Source: CAMDBL01 sp964498125
GTDB taxonomy: Bacteria; Pseudomonadota; Alphaproteobacteria; Rhizobiales; Hyphomicrobiaceae
NCBI GenBank assembly: GCA_964498125.1
Contig: CAZCGE010000059.1
Location: forward strand, 1-64,000
DNA: 64,000 bases
Direction of reading: 5' to 3'
Each line of letters opens with the position of its first letter. Position 1 is the stretch's first letter. The notes beneath the pieces were generated by a model. The model did no database searches and was not told where the DNA came from. It saw only the letters and a list, made by a program, of their open reading frames with translations. The translations under genes and the position numbers were made by a program. Shown one piece after another: positions 1 through 7,457 of the stretch.

Positions 1-105
1 GAGGAATTGCGCGTCATCACGACCTATCTGGTGTTCCCGACCTGGGCCCTGCTGGTCCAGACCCTGACCGCAGGAAAACCGCCGCCCGCCGTGCTCGGCG
101 GCTGA
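1..105 (+). CDS. C-terminal end of an unidentified protein (partial)
   Basis: The first 35 codons form one open frame ending in TGA at 103-105, so this is probably the 3' end of a gene that starts before the window. The 34 visible residues include a hydrophobic run (LVFPTWALLVQ) and a Pro/Gly-rich end (PPPAVLGG). No domain can be recognised from so short a tail. Confidence 0.45.
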   Translation, partial: EELRVITTYLVFPTWALLVQTLTAGKPPPAVLGG

Positions 106-138
106 CGCCCGTCCCGTCAGCCGCAACCCTCCCTCGCT

Positions 139-826
139 TCAGATGCATTTTTTGCCAATGTCACTGCCAAATCCGTCACATTGAGAATTGCTGATCGCTG
201 GCGAGAAGTGGTCGAGCAACTTGAACGCTTCCTCGCGGTTGCGATCCGGTGACCGCGCCATGAGAGGCGGTGATAGCTGCGCCCCATCCCCCGCCACCGC
301 CTTCCCGGAAACCGCGCCCTGAAAGACGGTGATGGCGGCGCGCACCGTTGCGGCGCGGTTATCCGGGATCTTGACCCGGTGCAGGTTCGCGCCGGCGATC
401 CAACTGCAATCGGGATAGGCTCCGCCCCACGCCTGCGTGCCGGCCGGACCTGTGGGAAAATGGTAGCTGTCCCCAATTCTTCCGGTCATGCTCGGAGAAC
501 CGGTGATCTGCTTTTTCTTTACTTATCTTGCAATTAAGTTCCGGACAAATCTCTTTGAGTTTCTCAATTGCCTTTCTGCAACTCGGTATCTTCATGCATG
601 CGGCGACGCCTCCCGCCCCCGTGGCAATTACTATGCGAAGGACAGTGAATACACTTTCGCCCGACGGATCGACATTTTCTAGCGGTCTCCCCTTCGCATA
701 CCCATACACTCTCGGCCCATCGACAAACCCGAGCGGATCGGGCTGCGTATACCGGCCCAGCGTCGGATCATAGTGCCGGTGCCAGTTGTAGTGCAAGCCG
801 GATTCGAGCTGGAACCACTGGCCGTC
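139..826 (-). pseudogene. Rhs-family core fragment with a frameshifted C-terminal tip
   Basis: Reading from 826 downward, one frame encodes a typical Rhs repeat-associated core: a Gln-Trp-Phe start, SGLHYNWHRHYDPTLGRY, QPDPLGF, YGYA and a final DPSG. The long YD-repeat part expected upstream is absent, so only the end of the protein survives. After the core come about 55 residues of a variable tip with several cysteines. The frame then turns Arg-rich and low-complexity, while a second frame that opens at 489 continues to 139 with normal composition (116 residues). The simplest reading is one tip interrupted by a frameshift near 470-489. The alternative is a small separate gene, such as an immunity gene, at 139-489. 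DNA around 490-620 is lower in GC than its surroundings, as is common for Rhs tips. Confidence 0.6.
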
Positions 827-914
827 CCGCCGGAGGTGGGCAAGCAATAAGCAACGGGCGTCGAGGCTCGCAGCACCGGTGATGGACTGCACGCCGCGCT
901 CTCCTTGCCGCAGC

Positions 915-1086
915 GATTGACGCCCTCGCGAAGGGCTCGGACGATCGCTGCGGTGGCTGCCAGTTGGCCTGCCATTTTCCTGGCGCTGCCGATTCACGAC
1001 GCGCGAAGGCGCGCGACGATCGGAGCGCGGGATGCCACGTCGCCTGCCACCTTTCCAGGCGCTGCCGATTCACGCCGCGCGAGGAC
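915..1086. repeat. Two 76-bp imperfect tandem repeats plus a partial third
   Basis: Units at 915-990 and 991-1066 both run from GATT(g/c)ACG to GGCGCTGCC, and a partial third copy begins at 1067 (GATTCACGCCGCGCGA). The whole 827-1382 interval holds no convincing gene. It contains this repeat and then the upstream region of the methyltransferase gene. Confidence 0.7.
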
Positions 1087-1382
1087 CACCGAATGCAACG
1101 AGAGCTGAGCGACCGCGAAGCGATCGGAGCGCGCCTGGCAGCGGCCGATCTCGTAGTCCTGCGTCCAGGTCTGGTCAGCGTCAGTAAGCCTGGCCCGGCG
1201 AAGGCCGACGCCCGCCGCCCGGCGGCTCCGGCCGGGAAAGCGAGGGGTACCGCGTCATCGGTTCGCTTAGTCTTCGCAGTTCTCCAGGCAACTCCGCGGC
1301 CCGTTGCGTTATACTGGCGGGCCTCGCGCAGCGGTGTCGCTGGCGGGATGATGGCGTTGAACAAGCCGTGCGGAGGTCGCCC

Positions 1383-1997
1383 ATGTCGCATGCCAATCCG
1401 CAGCCCACCTGGGACGAGCACTTTGCCACCAGCGCGTATATCTTCGGCACTGCGCCGAATTTTTTCCTGGAGGCGCAGGCGCACCGCTTCCAGCCCGGGC
1501 AGAAGGTGCTGGCGCTGGCCGATGGCGAGGGGCGCAACGGCGTATGGCTCGCCGAGCAGGGTCTCGACGTTCTGTCGACGGATTTTTCCGCCAACGCCTT
1601 GAAAAAGGCCGAGGCGCTGGCGCGCCGGTGCGGCGTGACGATCAGGACCGAGCAAGCGGACCTGTTGCAGTGGCGCTGGCCGCAAGCCGCCTTCGACGTG
1701 GTGGCGGCGATCTTCATCCAGTTCTCCGACCCGCCTGGGCGCCAGCAGATTTTCACCGGCATCGAGCGCACATTGAAGCCTGGCGGCCTGCTGTTGCTGC
1801 ACGGCTATCGGCCTGAGCAGCTTGGCTACAACACCGGCGGGCCACCCGACGCGGCGCGCTGCTACACCGGCGCCCTGCTGCAACAGGCCTTCGCCGAATT
1901 CAATTCGATCGCGATCGAAACCTATGACCGCGAGCTGGCCGAGGGCTGCTGGCATGTCGGAAAATCGGCGCTGATCGATCTGGTCGGTGTCAAGTGA
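1383..1997 (+). CDS. Class I SAM-dependent methyltransferase
   Basis: This 204-residue protein has a Rossmann-type methyltransferase fold. The SAM-binding segment is degenerate (VLALADGEGRNGVWLAEQG, where Asp-Gly-Glu-Gly replaces the usual Gly-rich loop). It is followed by a motif II-like acidic turn (VLSTDFS) and a post-motif region FDVVAAIFIQF, then LKPGGLLLLHGY. This pattern matches the small TehB/Methyltransf_25-like group, whose substrates are usually small molecules or toxic oxyanions. The ATG at 1383 is preferred over the in-frame GTG at 1368 because GGAGG at 1372-1376 is well spaced for it. The substrate cannot be told from the sequence. It appears to be a single-gene transcription unit. 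Confidence 0.85.
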   Translation: MSHANPQPTWDEHFATSAYIFGTAPNFFLEAQAHRFQPGQKVLALADGEGRNGVWLAEQGLDVLSTDFSANALKKAEALARRCGVTIRTEQADLLQWRWPQAAFDVVAAIFIQFSDPPGRQQIFTGIERTLKPGGLLLLHGYRPEQLGYNTGGPPDAARCYTGALLQQAFAEFNSIAIETYDRELAEGCWHVGKSALIDLVGVK

Positions 1998-2337
1998 TGG
2001 ATCGAGCCACCGATCGTTGGTCCCGCATCCTGCACCTCGAGCGCCGCCGTGCTGAAATCCGCGTTGCCGGCCCGGCATGCGCCGCGGCCCGGCATGCGCC
2101 GCGTTTGCAACATGGACCAGAAGGCTGCGCGTCGCGCCGACCGCCATTTGTAATCCGTGCACGGAACGTCCGCCTAACCCGTTAGCCCGGGCAGATGCCG
2201 GGCCGCGGCGGCGGGCGGGCAGCTTATCCACAGGGCTGGGGCGGCGATCAAATAGAACTTTACATGAACAATAAGGAAACATAACATCATTGTGTCGGGC
2301 AGATCGTCCCGTTGCTGGGTGGTTTGGGAGCGTTCAC
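1998..2337. other. Intergenic region with a 17-bp perfect tandem repeat
   Basis: No gene is seen. A 17-bp unit, GGCCCGGCATGCGCCGC, occurs twice in a row at 2069-2085 and 2086-2102. The last 100 bp are AT-richer (tacatgaacaataagg) and probably hold the promoter of the next gene. Confidence 0.6.
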
Positions 2338-2772
2338 ATGATGACGAGGTTGGGACTTCGTGCGGCTGGCGCCGTGCTGGCGGCGTTGCTGCCGATGACG
2401 CATGTTGCCGCCACTGAGGCTGGTGGCGGTGCAAGTCTGGTTGTCACCGTGCAGCCAGCCCCGGCGGTGTTGCGCTACGTCGATCCGGGGGCTGCGGTGG
2501 GCAGCAGAGCCCGGCGCACCGAGGCATGGCGCGCACGGCCCTACAGCGACCGCTCATGGTCCGACTGGCGCTTGCATGATCCTCGCGGCTGGGACCGGCT
2601 GCGAGGGCGCACGTACAATTGGGATGCTGGCCGCCGCTATGGGCGGCCCGACCCCTATGCCGACGGTGATCGCGGCTGGCAGCGCTACGGCACCGCGCCG
2701 CGCCGCTATGACCGCCCGCCGCGCTGGCGTGGCGACTCCTGGGCCCGGCGCTCGGACTGGCCGACCTACTGA
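2338..2772 (+). CDS. Small secreted Arg/Trp/Tyr-rich protein
   Basis: The gene encodes about 144 residues. The N-terminus is a Sec-type signal peptide: MMTRLGLRAAG, a hydrophobic Ala/Leu stretch, then HVAA as a likely cleavage site. The mature part is rich in Arg, Trp, Tyr, Asp and Gly (for example RSWSDWRLHDPRGWDR), a composition often seen in small periplasmic or envelope proteins of Hyphomicrobiales. No enzyme motif is visible and the function is unknown. ATG at 2338 and ATG at 2341 are both possible starts. A GGGAG about 8 bases upstream supports either. Confidence 0.7.
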   Translation: MMTRLGLRAAGAVLAALLPMTHVAATEAGGGASLVVTVQPAPAVLRYVDPGAAVGSRARRTEAWRARPYSDRSWSDWRLHDPRGWDRLRGRTYNWDAGRRYGRPDPYADGDRGWQRYGTAPRRYDRPPRWRGDSWARRSDWPTY

Positions 2773-2788
2773 TCAGCGCCGGCGCGGC

Positions 2789-3739
2789 TCATGGCAGGTA
2801 GCCCTTATCGAGGTCGTGGGCTTGGCGGTCCAATTGCCGGCCGTTGGCCGCGCTGTGGGTCGCAGTCCAGGCCAGATGCGTGCCTGTCTTGCGTGATGAT
2901 CGCGAGCGCACAATGATGCTAACGGTCGTGCGGGCCGCGGCCTCGATTGGTCGCGCCAGGGGAAAATAGAGCTGCTCCCAATGCGTGCGCGGGGCTTGCG
3001 GCGCCGTGGAGAGCACGATGCCAGGTGCCAGCTCGGCGCTCCACCATGTGGCGAAGCCATGGATGGTGGTGGATGACGCGATCGGCCACGCAGCCTCGCC
3101 CTGGCGGCTGGTGCGATTGCGCACGGTGAAATCGATGGCGTCCCAGGCCTTGGCACTGGCGCCGCCATCGAGCAGGTCGCCAGGCGAGATGGCGCGAACG
3201 TAGACGTTGTTGAAGCTCAGGGTTTTGGCTGACGAGAGATCGAGCGGCAACCCCAGTGCGGGGCCAAGATCATCCCAAGCGGAGAGTTCGCGATGCATGC
3301 GGTCGACGGTCACTGGAGCCACGAATTGCTCGAGCCGGCGCGGAATGACCATCCCGCCGGGCTTCAGGAAGCGGGCGCGCGCGTCGTTCAGTGTCTCGAT
3401 GATGTCTTCTTCGAAGGGATAGTTGCCGAGCGTCTCGCAGACCACCAGATCGACGCGCGGTGGCGATTGCATCTCGGTCGAATGGCAGGGCAAAATATGG
3501 CAGTTTCGGGCGCGGTTGCGCTTCAGGATTGCGCTGGCCACGCCGGCTACTTCCGCCGTCTCGTAGAGAAAGACTTCGCGCGCACCGAGCGCACGCGCCA
3601 TCAGTCCGAGCACCCCGGTGCCGGCGCCGATATCAGCCACGACGGTCTCGCCGGGCCGGATGAGGGCTGCCAGCGCTGTGCGGAACGCCCTGTTGCGAAC
3701 TTGATCGGCAATCAGCGTGCGGTGGTACTCGATGCGCAT
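2789..3739 (-). CDS. Protein arginine methyltransferase-like (PRMT fold) protein
   Basis: The protein has 316 residues. Residues 34-60 hold a canonical motif I (VADIGAGTGVLGLMARALGA, then an acidic FLYE60 that would bind the SAM ribose). Residues 98-111 read DLVVCETLGNYPFEED, which corresponds to the double-E loop of type I PRMTs (SExMG...YE), with E102 and E110/E111 as candidate arginine-binding glutamates. LKPGGMVIP follows, as in eukaryotic PRMTs. The C-terminal half would be the beta-barrel. PRMT-like proteins are uncommon in bacteria, and the exact substrate (protein Arg or a small molecule) cannot be told here. The ATG at 3739 fits the start of the conserved fold (EYHRTLIADQVRNRAF). It is convergent with the secreted-protein gene. 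Confidence 0.72.
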   Translation of the reverse strand: MRIEYHRTLIADQVRNRAFRTALAALIRPGETVVADIGAGTGVLGLMARALGAREVFLYETAEVAGVASAILKRNRARNCHILPCHSTEMQSPPRVDLVVCETLGNYPFEEDIIETLNDARARFLKPGGMVIPRRLEQFVAPVTVDRMHRELSAWDDLGPALGLPLDLSSAKTLSFNNVYVRAISPGDLLDGGASAKAWDAIDFTVRNRTSRQGEAAWPIASSTTIHGFATWWSAELAPGIVLSTAPQAPRTHWEQLYFPLARPIEAAARTTVSIIVRSRSSRKTGTHLAWTATHSAANGRQLDRQAHDLDKGYLP

Positions 3740-4066
3740 GGGCGAGGGATCTTGGCGGGAGGGGCAAGACGACCTCATAACACAGCCGCAAGCAGAAGGC
3801 CGCCAGGCGATGGGTCGGCGCCGGGCATCCGCGGGCGAGGTCGGGCGGAGCCTCGGGTCATTCCTATCGCAAAGTTGGCCTATCGCAAAGTCGGGCGCAC
3901 AGTCGGGTGCAAAGTCGGGCTTCCAGCCGGCCGATCTTTTGCTACTCTGCCGCACATGCGATCGGACCGTGCCGGTCGCAGCTACCGTTCGAAGCCATGC
4001 GATGGTGCCCCAACCGGGGTTCGGATTGAACGACGCTCGGCGTCGCAGCAACAGGGAGGGCGGGCC

Positions 4067-5089
4067 ATGTCGGGTCCACGGCCGGGGTCCACCCGGCGCA
4101 CGACACTTGCCGGGATGGCCGCCGTCGCCGGTGCGGGCCTGGGGCCATTCGGTGCGATCGGGGTTCGCGCCCAGGCCAAGTTTCCCGCCCGCAAGATGAG
4201 CGTCATCATCCCGACCGGCCAGGGCGGCGGGGCGGAGCGCATCGCCCGGCCGTTCGACCAGGTCTGGTCGAAATTGCTCGGCCAGCCGTTCGAGTACGAG
4301 TTCCACGCCGGCGCCGCCGGCCAGGTCGGCTACACGCTCTATGTGCAAAAGCGCGAACGCGACGGACACAATCTGCTGTTCGGCAACATGGGTCCGGAAA
4401 TGATCATGTATGCCCTGCAAAAGCCTGCCTACAAGTTTCCCGACGACTACATCTATTTCTGCCGGACGGACACCGATGACAGCTGCGTGTTCGTGCGCAA
4501 GGCGAGCCCCTTCAAGAGGATCGAGGACGTGGTGGCGGAGGCCAGGAAGCGGCCGCTCAACACCGCGACAAGCCGCATTCCCCATCCCGCCTCGATCGGC
4601 ATCCTGGCGCTCGGCGCCGCCACGCAGTCGCGGTTCAACCTGGTCCCGTTCCAGGGCGGCAATCCGACCCAGGTCGCCGTGCTGTCGGGCGAGGTCGACA
4701 TCGGTGTGCTGCCGATCGCCGGTATCGTCAAGCTCAGCGACCAGTTCCGCATCCTCGGCGTCTTCAACCAGGACAACATCCTGGCGAAGTACTCCGACAA
4801 CGCACCGAGCATCAACGCCGTGTTCGGCACCAAGCTGCCGGCTCTCTACTCGGCGCGCGCCTGGGCGGTGCATGCCGAGTTTGCCGCCAAGAACCCCGAC
4901 GCCTTCAAGCTGCTCGAGGACACGGCGCGCAAAGTGACCGAGGACCCGGCCTATCTCGCCGCCGCCGAGAAGAACGGCGAGGCCATCGAGGCGCTGCGCT
5001 ACGGCGACCGCAAAGTCTGCATGGACTACGCGCTCGCCATGATCGACTTGGCCAATGAATACCGGCCAATTCTGACGGCGCGGCGCTAA
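4067..5089 (+). CDS. tctC: TctC/Bug-type tripartite tricarboxylate transporter receptor
   Basis: This 340-residue periplasmic binding protein is of the Bug/TctC family. It begins with a twin-arginine-like signal (TRRTTLAGMAAVAGAG), suggesting Tat export. The mature part starts with FPARKMSVIIPTGQGGGAERIARP, the usual opening of the family, and continues with GQVGYTLYVQKRERDGHNLLFGN and LSGEVDIGVLPIAG. It would capture a carboxylate in the periplasm and deliver it to a TctAB permease such as the one encoded at 6929-8990. An excellent ribosome site (AGGGAGGG) lies 7 bases before ATG 4067. Several family positions are altered (the usual 'VPYPAGG' is 'IPTGQGGG'), so the ligand may be unusual. Confidence 0.85.
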   Translation: MSGPRPGSTRRTTLAGMAAVAGAGLGPFGAIGVRAQAKFPARKMSVIIPTGQGGGAERIARPFDQVWSKLLGQPFEYEFHAGAAGQVGYTLYVQKRERDGHNLLFGNMGPEMIMYALQKPAYKFPDDYIYFCRTDTDDSCVFVRKASPFKRIEDVVAEARKRPLNTATSRIPHPASIGILALGAATQSRFNLVPFQGGNPTQVAVLSGEVDIGVLPIAGIVKLSDQFRILGVFNQDNILAKYSDNAPSINAVFGTKLPALYSARAWAVHAEFAAKNPDAFKLLEDTARKVTEDPAYLAAAEKNGEAIEALRYGDRKVCMDYALAMIDLANEYRPILTARR

Positions 5090-5090
5090 T

Positions 5091-5149
5091 GTTCTGGATC
5101 AAACGCTTGGTTCGTGGCGTAGGTCGCCAGGCGTTTGTGATTCTAGAAC
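5091..5149 (+). terminator. Hairpin just after tctC
   Basis: An imperfect inverted repeat begins one base after the tctC stop. GTTCTGGATCAAACGC at 5091-5106 pairs with GCGTTTGTGATTCTAGAAC at 5131-5149. It lacks a clear T-run, so it is only a possible terminator or mRNA-stabilising structure. Confidence 0.45.
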
Positions 5150-5161
5150 ACAAACAAAGAC

Positions 5162-5273
5162 GCACTGTTCGGCGCCGATGTTGAAACGCTAAGGCCTGCA
5201 CTGTCGTGGCCGATGAAAAATGTGAGAAAAATCAATCTCCGGACTGCGTTTCAACATCAGCAGAGAACAGTGC
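5162..5273. repeat. 28-bp inverted repeat with a 56-bp loop
   Basis: The left arm at 5162-5189 and the right arm at 5246-5273 are reverse complements over GCACTGTTC and GATGTTGAAACGC, separated by a 6-bp mismatched block (22 of 28 positions pair). The loop contains a further GCACTGTCG. It lies between tctC and the LVIVD gene and matches no feature type I can name. Confidence 0.6.
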
Positions 5274-5349
5274 AGACAAAGTTTTGTCTAGGGTTCCGGG
5301 CTAACGCTTGGGAACCGGGCGTTGGCGTGGGAACACCAGGGGCAGGTCA

Positions 5350-6615
5350 ATGACACCGGTAATGGCCAAGGGACTGCGCCGGGTTGGGCACCTCGACCTG
5401 CCCGGCGGCGGGCAGGTGGCCGTGGCCGGCGGTTTCGCCACGATCGGCCACATGGATGCGCCGGCCGGTACGACGATCATCGACGTGCGCGATCCAAGCG
5501 CGCCACGTGTGGCGGCGCAGATTGGGCTCGACGATCTGCGTTCGCACACGCACAAGGTGCGCGTCGTCAGCGATCTGATGATCACCAATATCGAGATGGC
5601 CGAGCGGCACGCGGTGCGACGCGCCGGCGCGCTGAAGGAGGCCATGGCCACGCTGACCGCCAGGCACGGCCGCGCGCCGAGCGATGCCGAGCTGGGCGCG
5701 GCACTGCGGCTCAATCCGCGCCAATTGGCGCTGGCCAAGGACTTCGCGGCGCGGCCTTACGCAGAGGGTGGCTTCAAGGTCTGGAACGTCGCCGACCGGG
5801 CCAGTCCGAAGCTGCTTGCCACTGTCAAGACACACGGCTTCGGCGTGCACCGCTTCGACATGGACCAGCACTACGCCTACATCTCCACCGAGATGCAGGG
5901 CTTCGTTGGCAACATTCTCGTCATCTACGACCTTGCCGATCCGACCCGCCCCGCCGAGGTCGCGCGCTGGTGGATGCCGGGCCAGCACATCGCCGGCGGC
6001 GAGGTGCCGACCTGGAGCGGCTACAAGAACCGCCTGCACCACACGACACGCTGCGGCAACGAGCTGTGGGCCGCCGTCTGGTACGCCGGGTTGCGCGTCA
6101 TCGACGTCTCCGACATCTCACGCCCCACCACCATCGGCGCCCACGACTATCATCCGCCATTCCCCGAGCCGACCCACACGGTGCTCAAGGCGCCATTTCT
6201 GGTCGGCGGGCGCGACATCGCCGTTGCCGCCGACGAGGAGCACGAGCACACGCCTGGCCAACTGCACGCCGGATTGTGGGTGTTCGATGTGGCGCGGCGC
6301 GATGACATCAAACCGATCGGCATGTTCCACCTGTCCGAGCACGCCTCGCCGTTCACACAAACGGGCGCCCGCTTCGGCATGCATCAGTTCCAGGAGCGCC
6401 TCGATGACACGCGCCTGTATTGCGCCTGGTTTTCCGGGGGTTTGCGCGTGATCGACATCGCCGATCCGACGCTGCCGCGCGAGACGGGCTTCTATATCCC
6501 CGAGCCGGTCGGCGGCCAACCCGCGCCGCAGACCAACGACGTCGACACGGACGCGCGCGGCCTCGTCTATATCATCGACCGCTATCGCGGCTTCGACATC
6601 CTCGAGCCGTGCTGA
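5350..6615 (+). CDS. LVIVD-repeat beta-propeller protein with a helical insert
   Basis: The 421-residue protein contains repeated beta-propeller blades with the LVIVD-type signature: TTIIDVRDPSAPRVA, GFKVWNVADRASPKLLATV, ILVIYDLADPTRPAEVA, LRVIDVSDISRPTTIG, LWVFDVARRDDIKPIG and LRVIDIADPTLPRETG. Such proteins are mostly uncharacterised. No signal peptide is seen, so it is probably cytoplasmic. Between blades 1 and 2 (residues about 81-138) there is a helical insert rich in Ala, Arg and Leu that includes GRAPSDAELGAALRL, a phrase resembling the helix-turn-helix of sigma factor region 3. The gene lies between tctC and tctBA, so it may serve the same uptake function. The start at ATG 5350 follows a weak purine-rich stretch. 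Confidence 0.75.
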   Translation: MTPVMAKGLRRVGHLDLPGGGQVAVAGGFATIGHMDAPAGTTIIDVRDPSAPRVAAQIGLDDLRSHTHKVRVVSDLMITNIEMAERHAVRRAGALKEAMATLTARHGRAPSDAELGAALRLNPRQLALAKDFAARPYAEGGFKVWNVADRASPKLLATVKTHGFGVHRFDMDQHYAYISTEMQGFVGNILVIYDLADPTRPAEVARWWMPGQHIAGGEVPTWSGYKNRLHHTTRCGNELWAAVWYAGLRVIDVSDISRPTTIGAHDYHPPFPEPTHTVLKAPFLVGGRDIAVAADEEHEHTPGQLHAGLWVFDVARRDDIKPIGMFHLSEHASPFTQTGARFGMHQFQERLDDTRLYCAWFSGGLRVIDIADPTLPRETGFYIPEPVGGQPAPQTNDVDTDARGLVYIIDRYRGFDILEPC

Positions 6616-6928
6616 GATGCGGGACCCACGCCAAATGCGCCAGCATAACCAATATGGTGGCGCTCGCGCGCGAATTGGGGCCAGCCCCAAGCCCAGTTGA
6701 GGGATGCATCCCTCAAACTCCGACTTTTTTGTGCGATAGAAGACGGGGGTTCGGGGGGCTGTCGCGTCGGCGACGCGCCTCCGGCGCCATGCGGGTCGAA
6801 TGGGCGGCAGCCCTTCTGGCGAAGCGACCTTGGTGGCGCCCCAAGGCTATGTTGGCGCGGATGGGCCCCCATGCCATTCTTCGCATATCGTTCACGGGTG
6901 CATGCAGGCCTCCGGGGGAAAACAGACC
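6616..6928. other. Intergenic region between the LVIVD gene and tctB
   Basis: No gene is seen in these 313 bases. The region carries the hairpins listed separately near 6675-6716. The stretch just before tctB would hold its promoter, but no clear hexamer pair is visible. Confidence 0.5.
6675..6730 (+). terminator. Paired hairpins followed by a T-run
   Basis: A hairpin at 6675-6690 (TTGGGG ... CCCCAA) is followed by a perfect 20-bp palindrome centred on ATGCAT at 6697-6716 (TTGAGGGATG then its complement). Six T residues follow at about 6725-6730. This is probably the transcription end of the LVIVD gene. Confidence 0.5.
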
Positions 6929-7456
6929 ATGACTGACGACAATGCAGGCGCTGGCGACGAGCCGCCCGACGCACTCGCCACCGATCTCATCATTCCCGGG
7001 CTCGGCTGTGCGCTAGCCGTCTACTTCCTGATCTCGACCAGCGATCTCGTTTGGGAGGCCAGGGCCACCGGCACGACGATCGGGGTCATACTGATGGCGC
7101 TGTGCGGGCTGCATCTCACTCGCATTGTGCGCAAGCGTGTGCGCGGACCAAGCCGTTTCTCGTTCGGCGACCTGTTCGAAATCGAGCCGTTCAACCGGCA
7201 GCGTGTGCTGCTGCTGGTTTGCCTGATCGTATTTATCGCGACGATCCGCTGGCTTGGCACCACGCTTGGCCTGTTCCTGCTGCTGATCGCCATGCTGTTG
7301 GTGATGGGCGTGCGCGAGCCGCGCCGCCTCATCGGCATCGCCTTTGCCAGCGCCGCCACCGTCTACGTGCTGTTTATCCTGCTGCTCGACAGCCGCATGC
7401 CGCGCGGTGCGCTGGAGCATGCGCTGGCCGGGCTGTGGCCGGGGGCGGGAGGCTGA
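6929..7456 (+). CDS. tctB: TctB-type small membrane subunit of a tripartite tricarboxylate transporter
   Basis: The protein has 175 residues with four to five hydrophobic segments: LIIPGLGCALAVYFLI, TTIGVILMALCGLHL, VLLLVCLIVFIATIRWLG, LGLFLLLIAMLLVMGV and AATVYVLFILLL. The spacing and length fit the poorly conserved TctB family, the small permease subunit. It ends one base before the tctA start codon, and the pair forms a tight operon. TctB partners TctA in the inner membrane, and a periplasmic TctC protein delivers the substrate. The ATG at 6929 is preceded by a purine-rich GGGGGAAAA. Confidence 0.85.
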   Translation: MTDDNAGAGDEPPDALATDLIIPGLGCALAVYFLISTSDLVWEARATGTTIGVILMALCGLHLTRIVRKRVRGPSRFSFGDLFEIEPFNRQRVLLLVCLIVFIATIRWLGTTLGLFLLLIAMLLVMGVREPRRLIGIAFASAATVYVLFILLLDSRMPRGALEHALAGLWPGAGG

Positions 7457-7457
7457 G

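Noticed and set aside
768..2282. A 504-codon open frame on the minus strand
   Set aside because: It covers the methyltransferase gene in antisense, is Arg/Pro/Ala-rich with no motif, and is a typical high-GC shadow.
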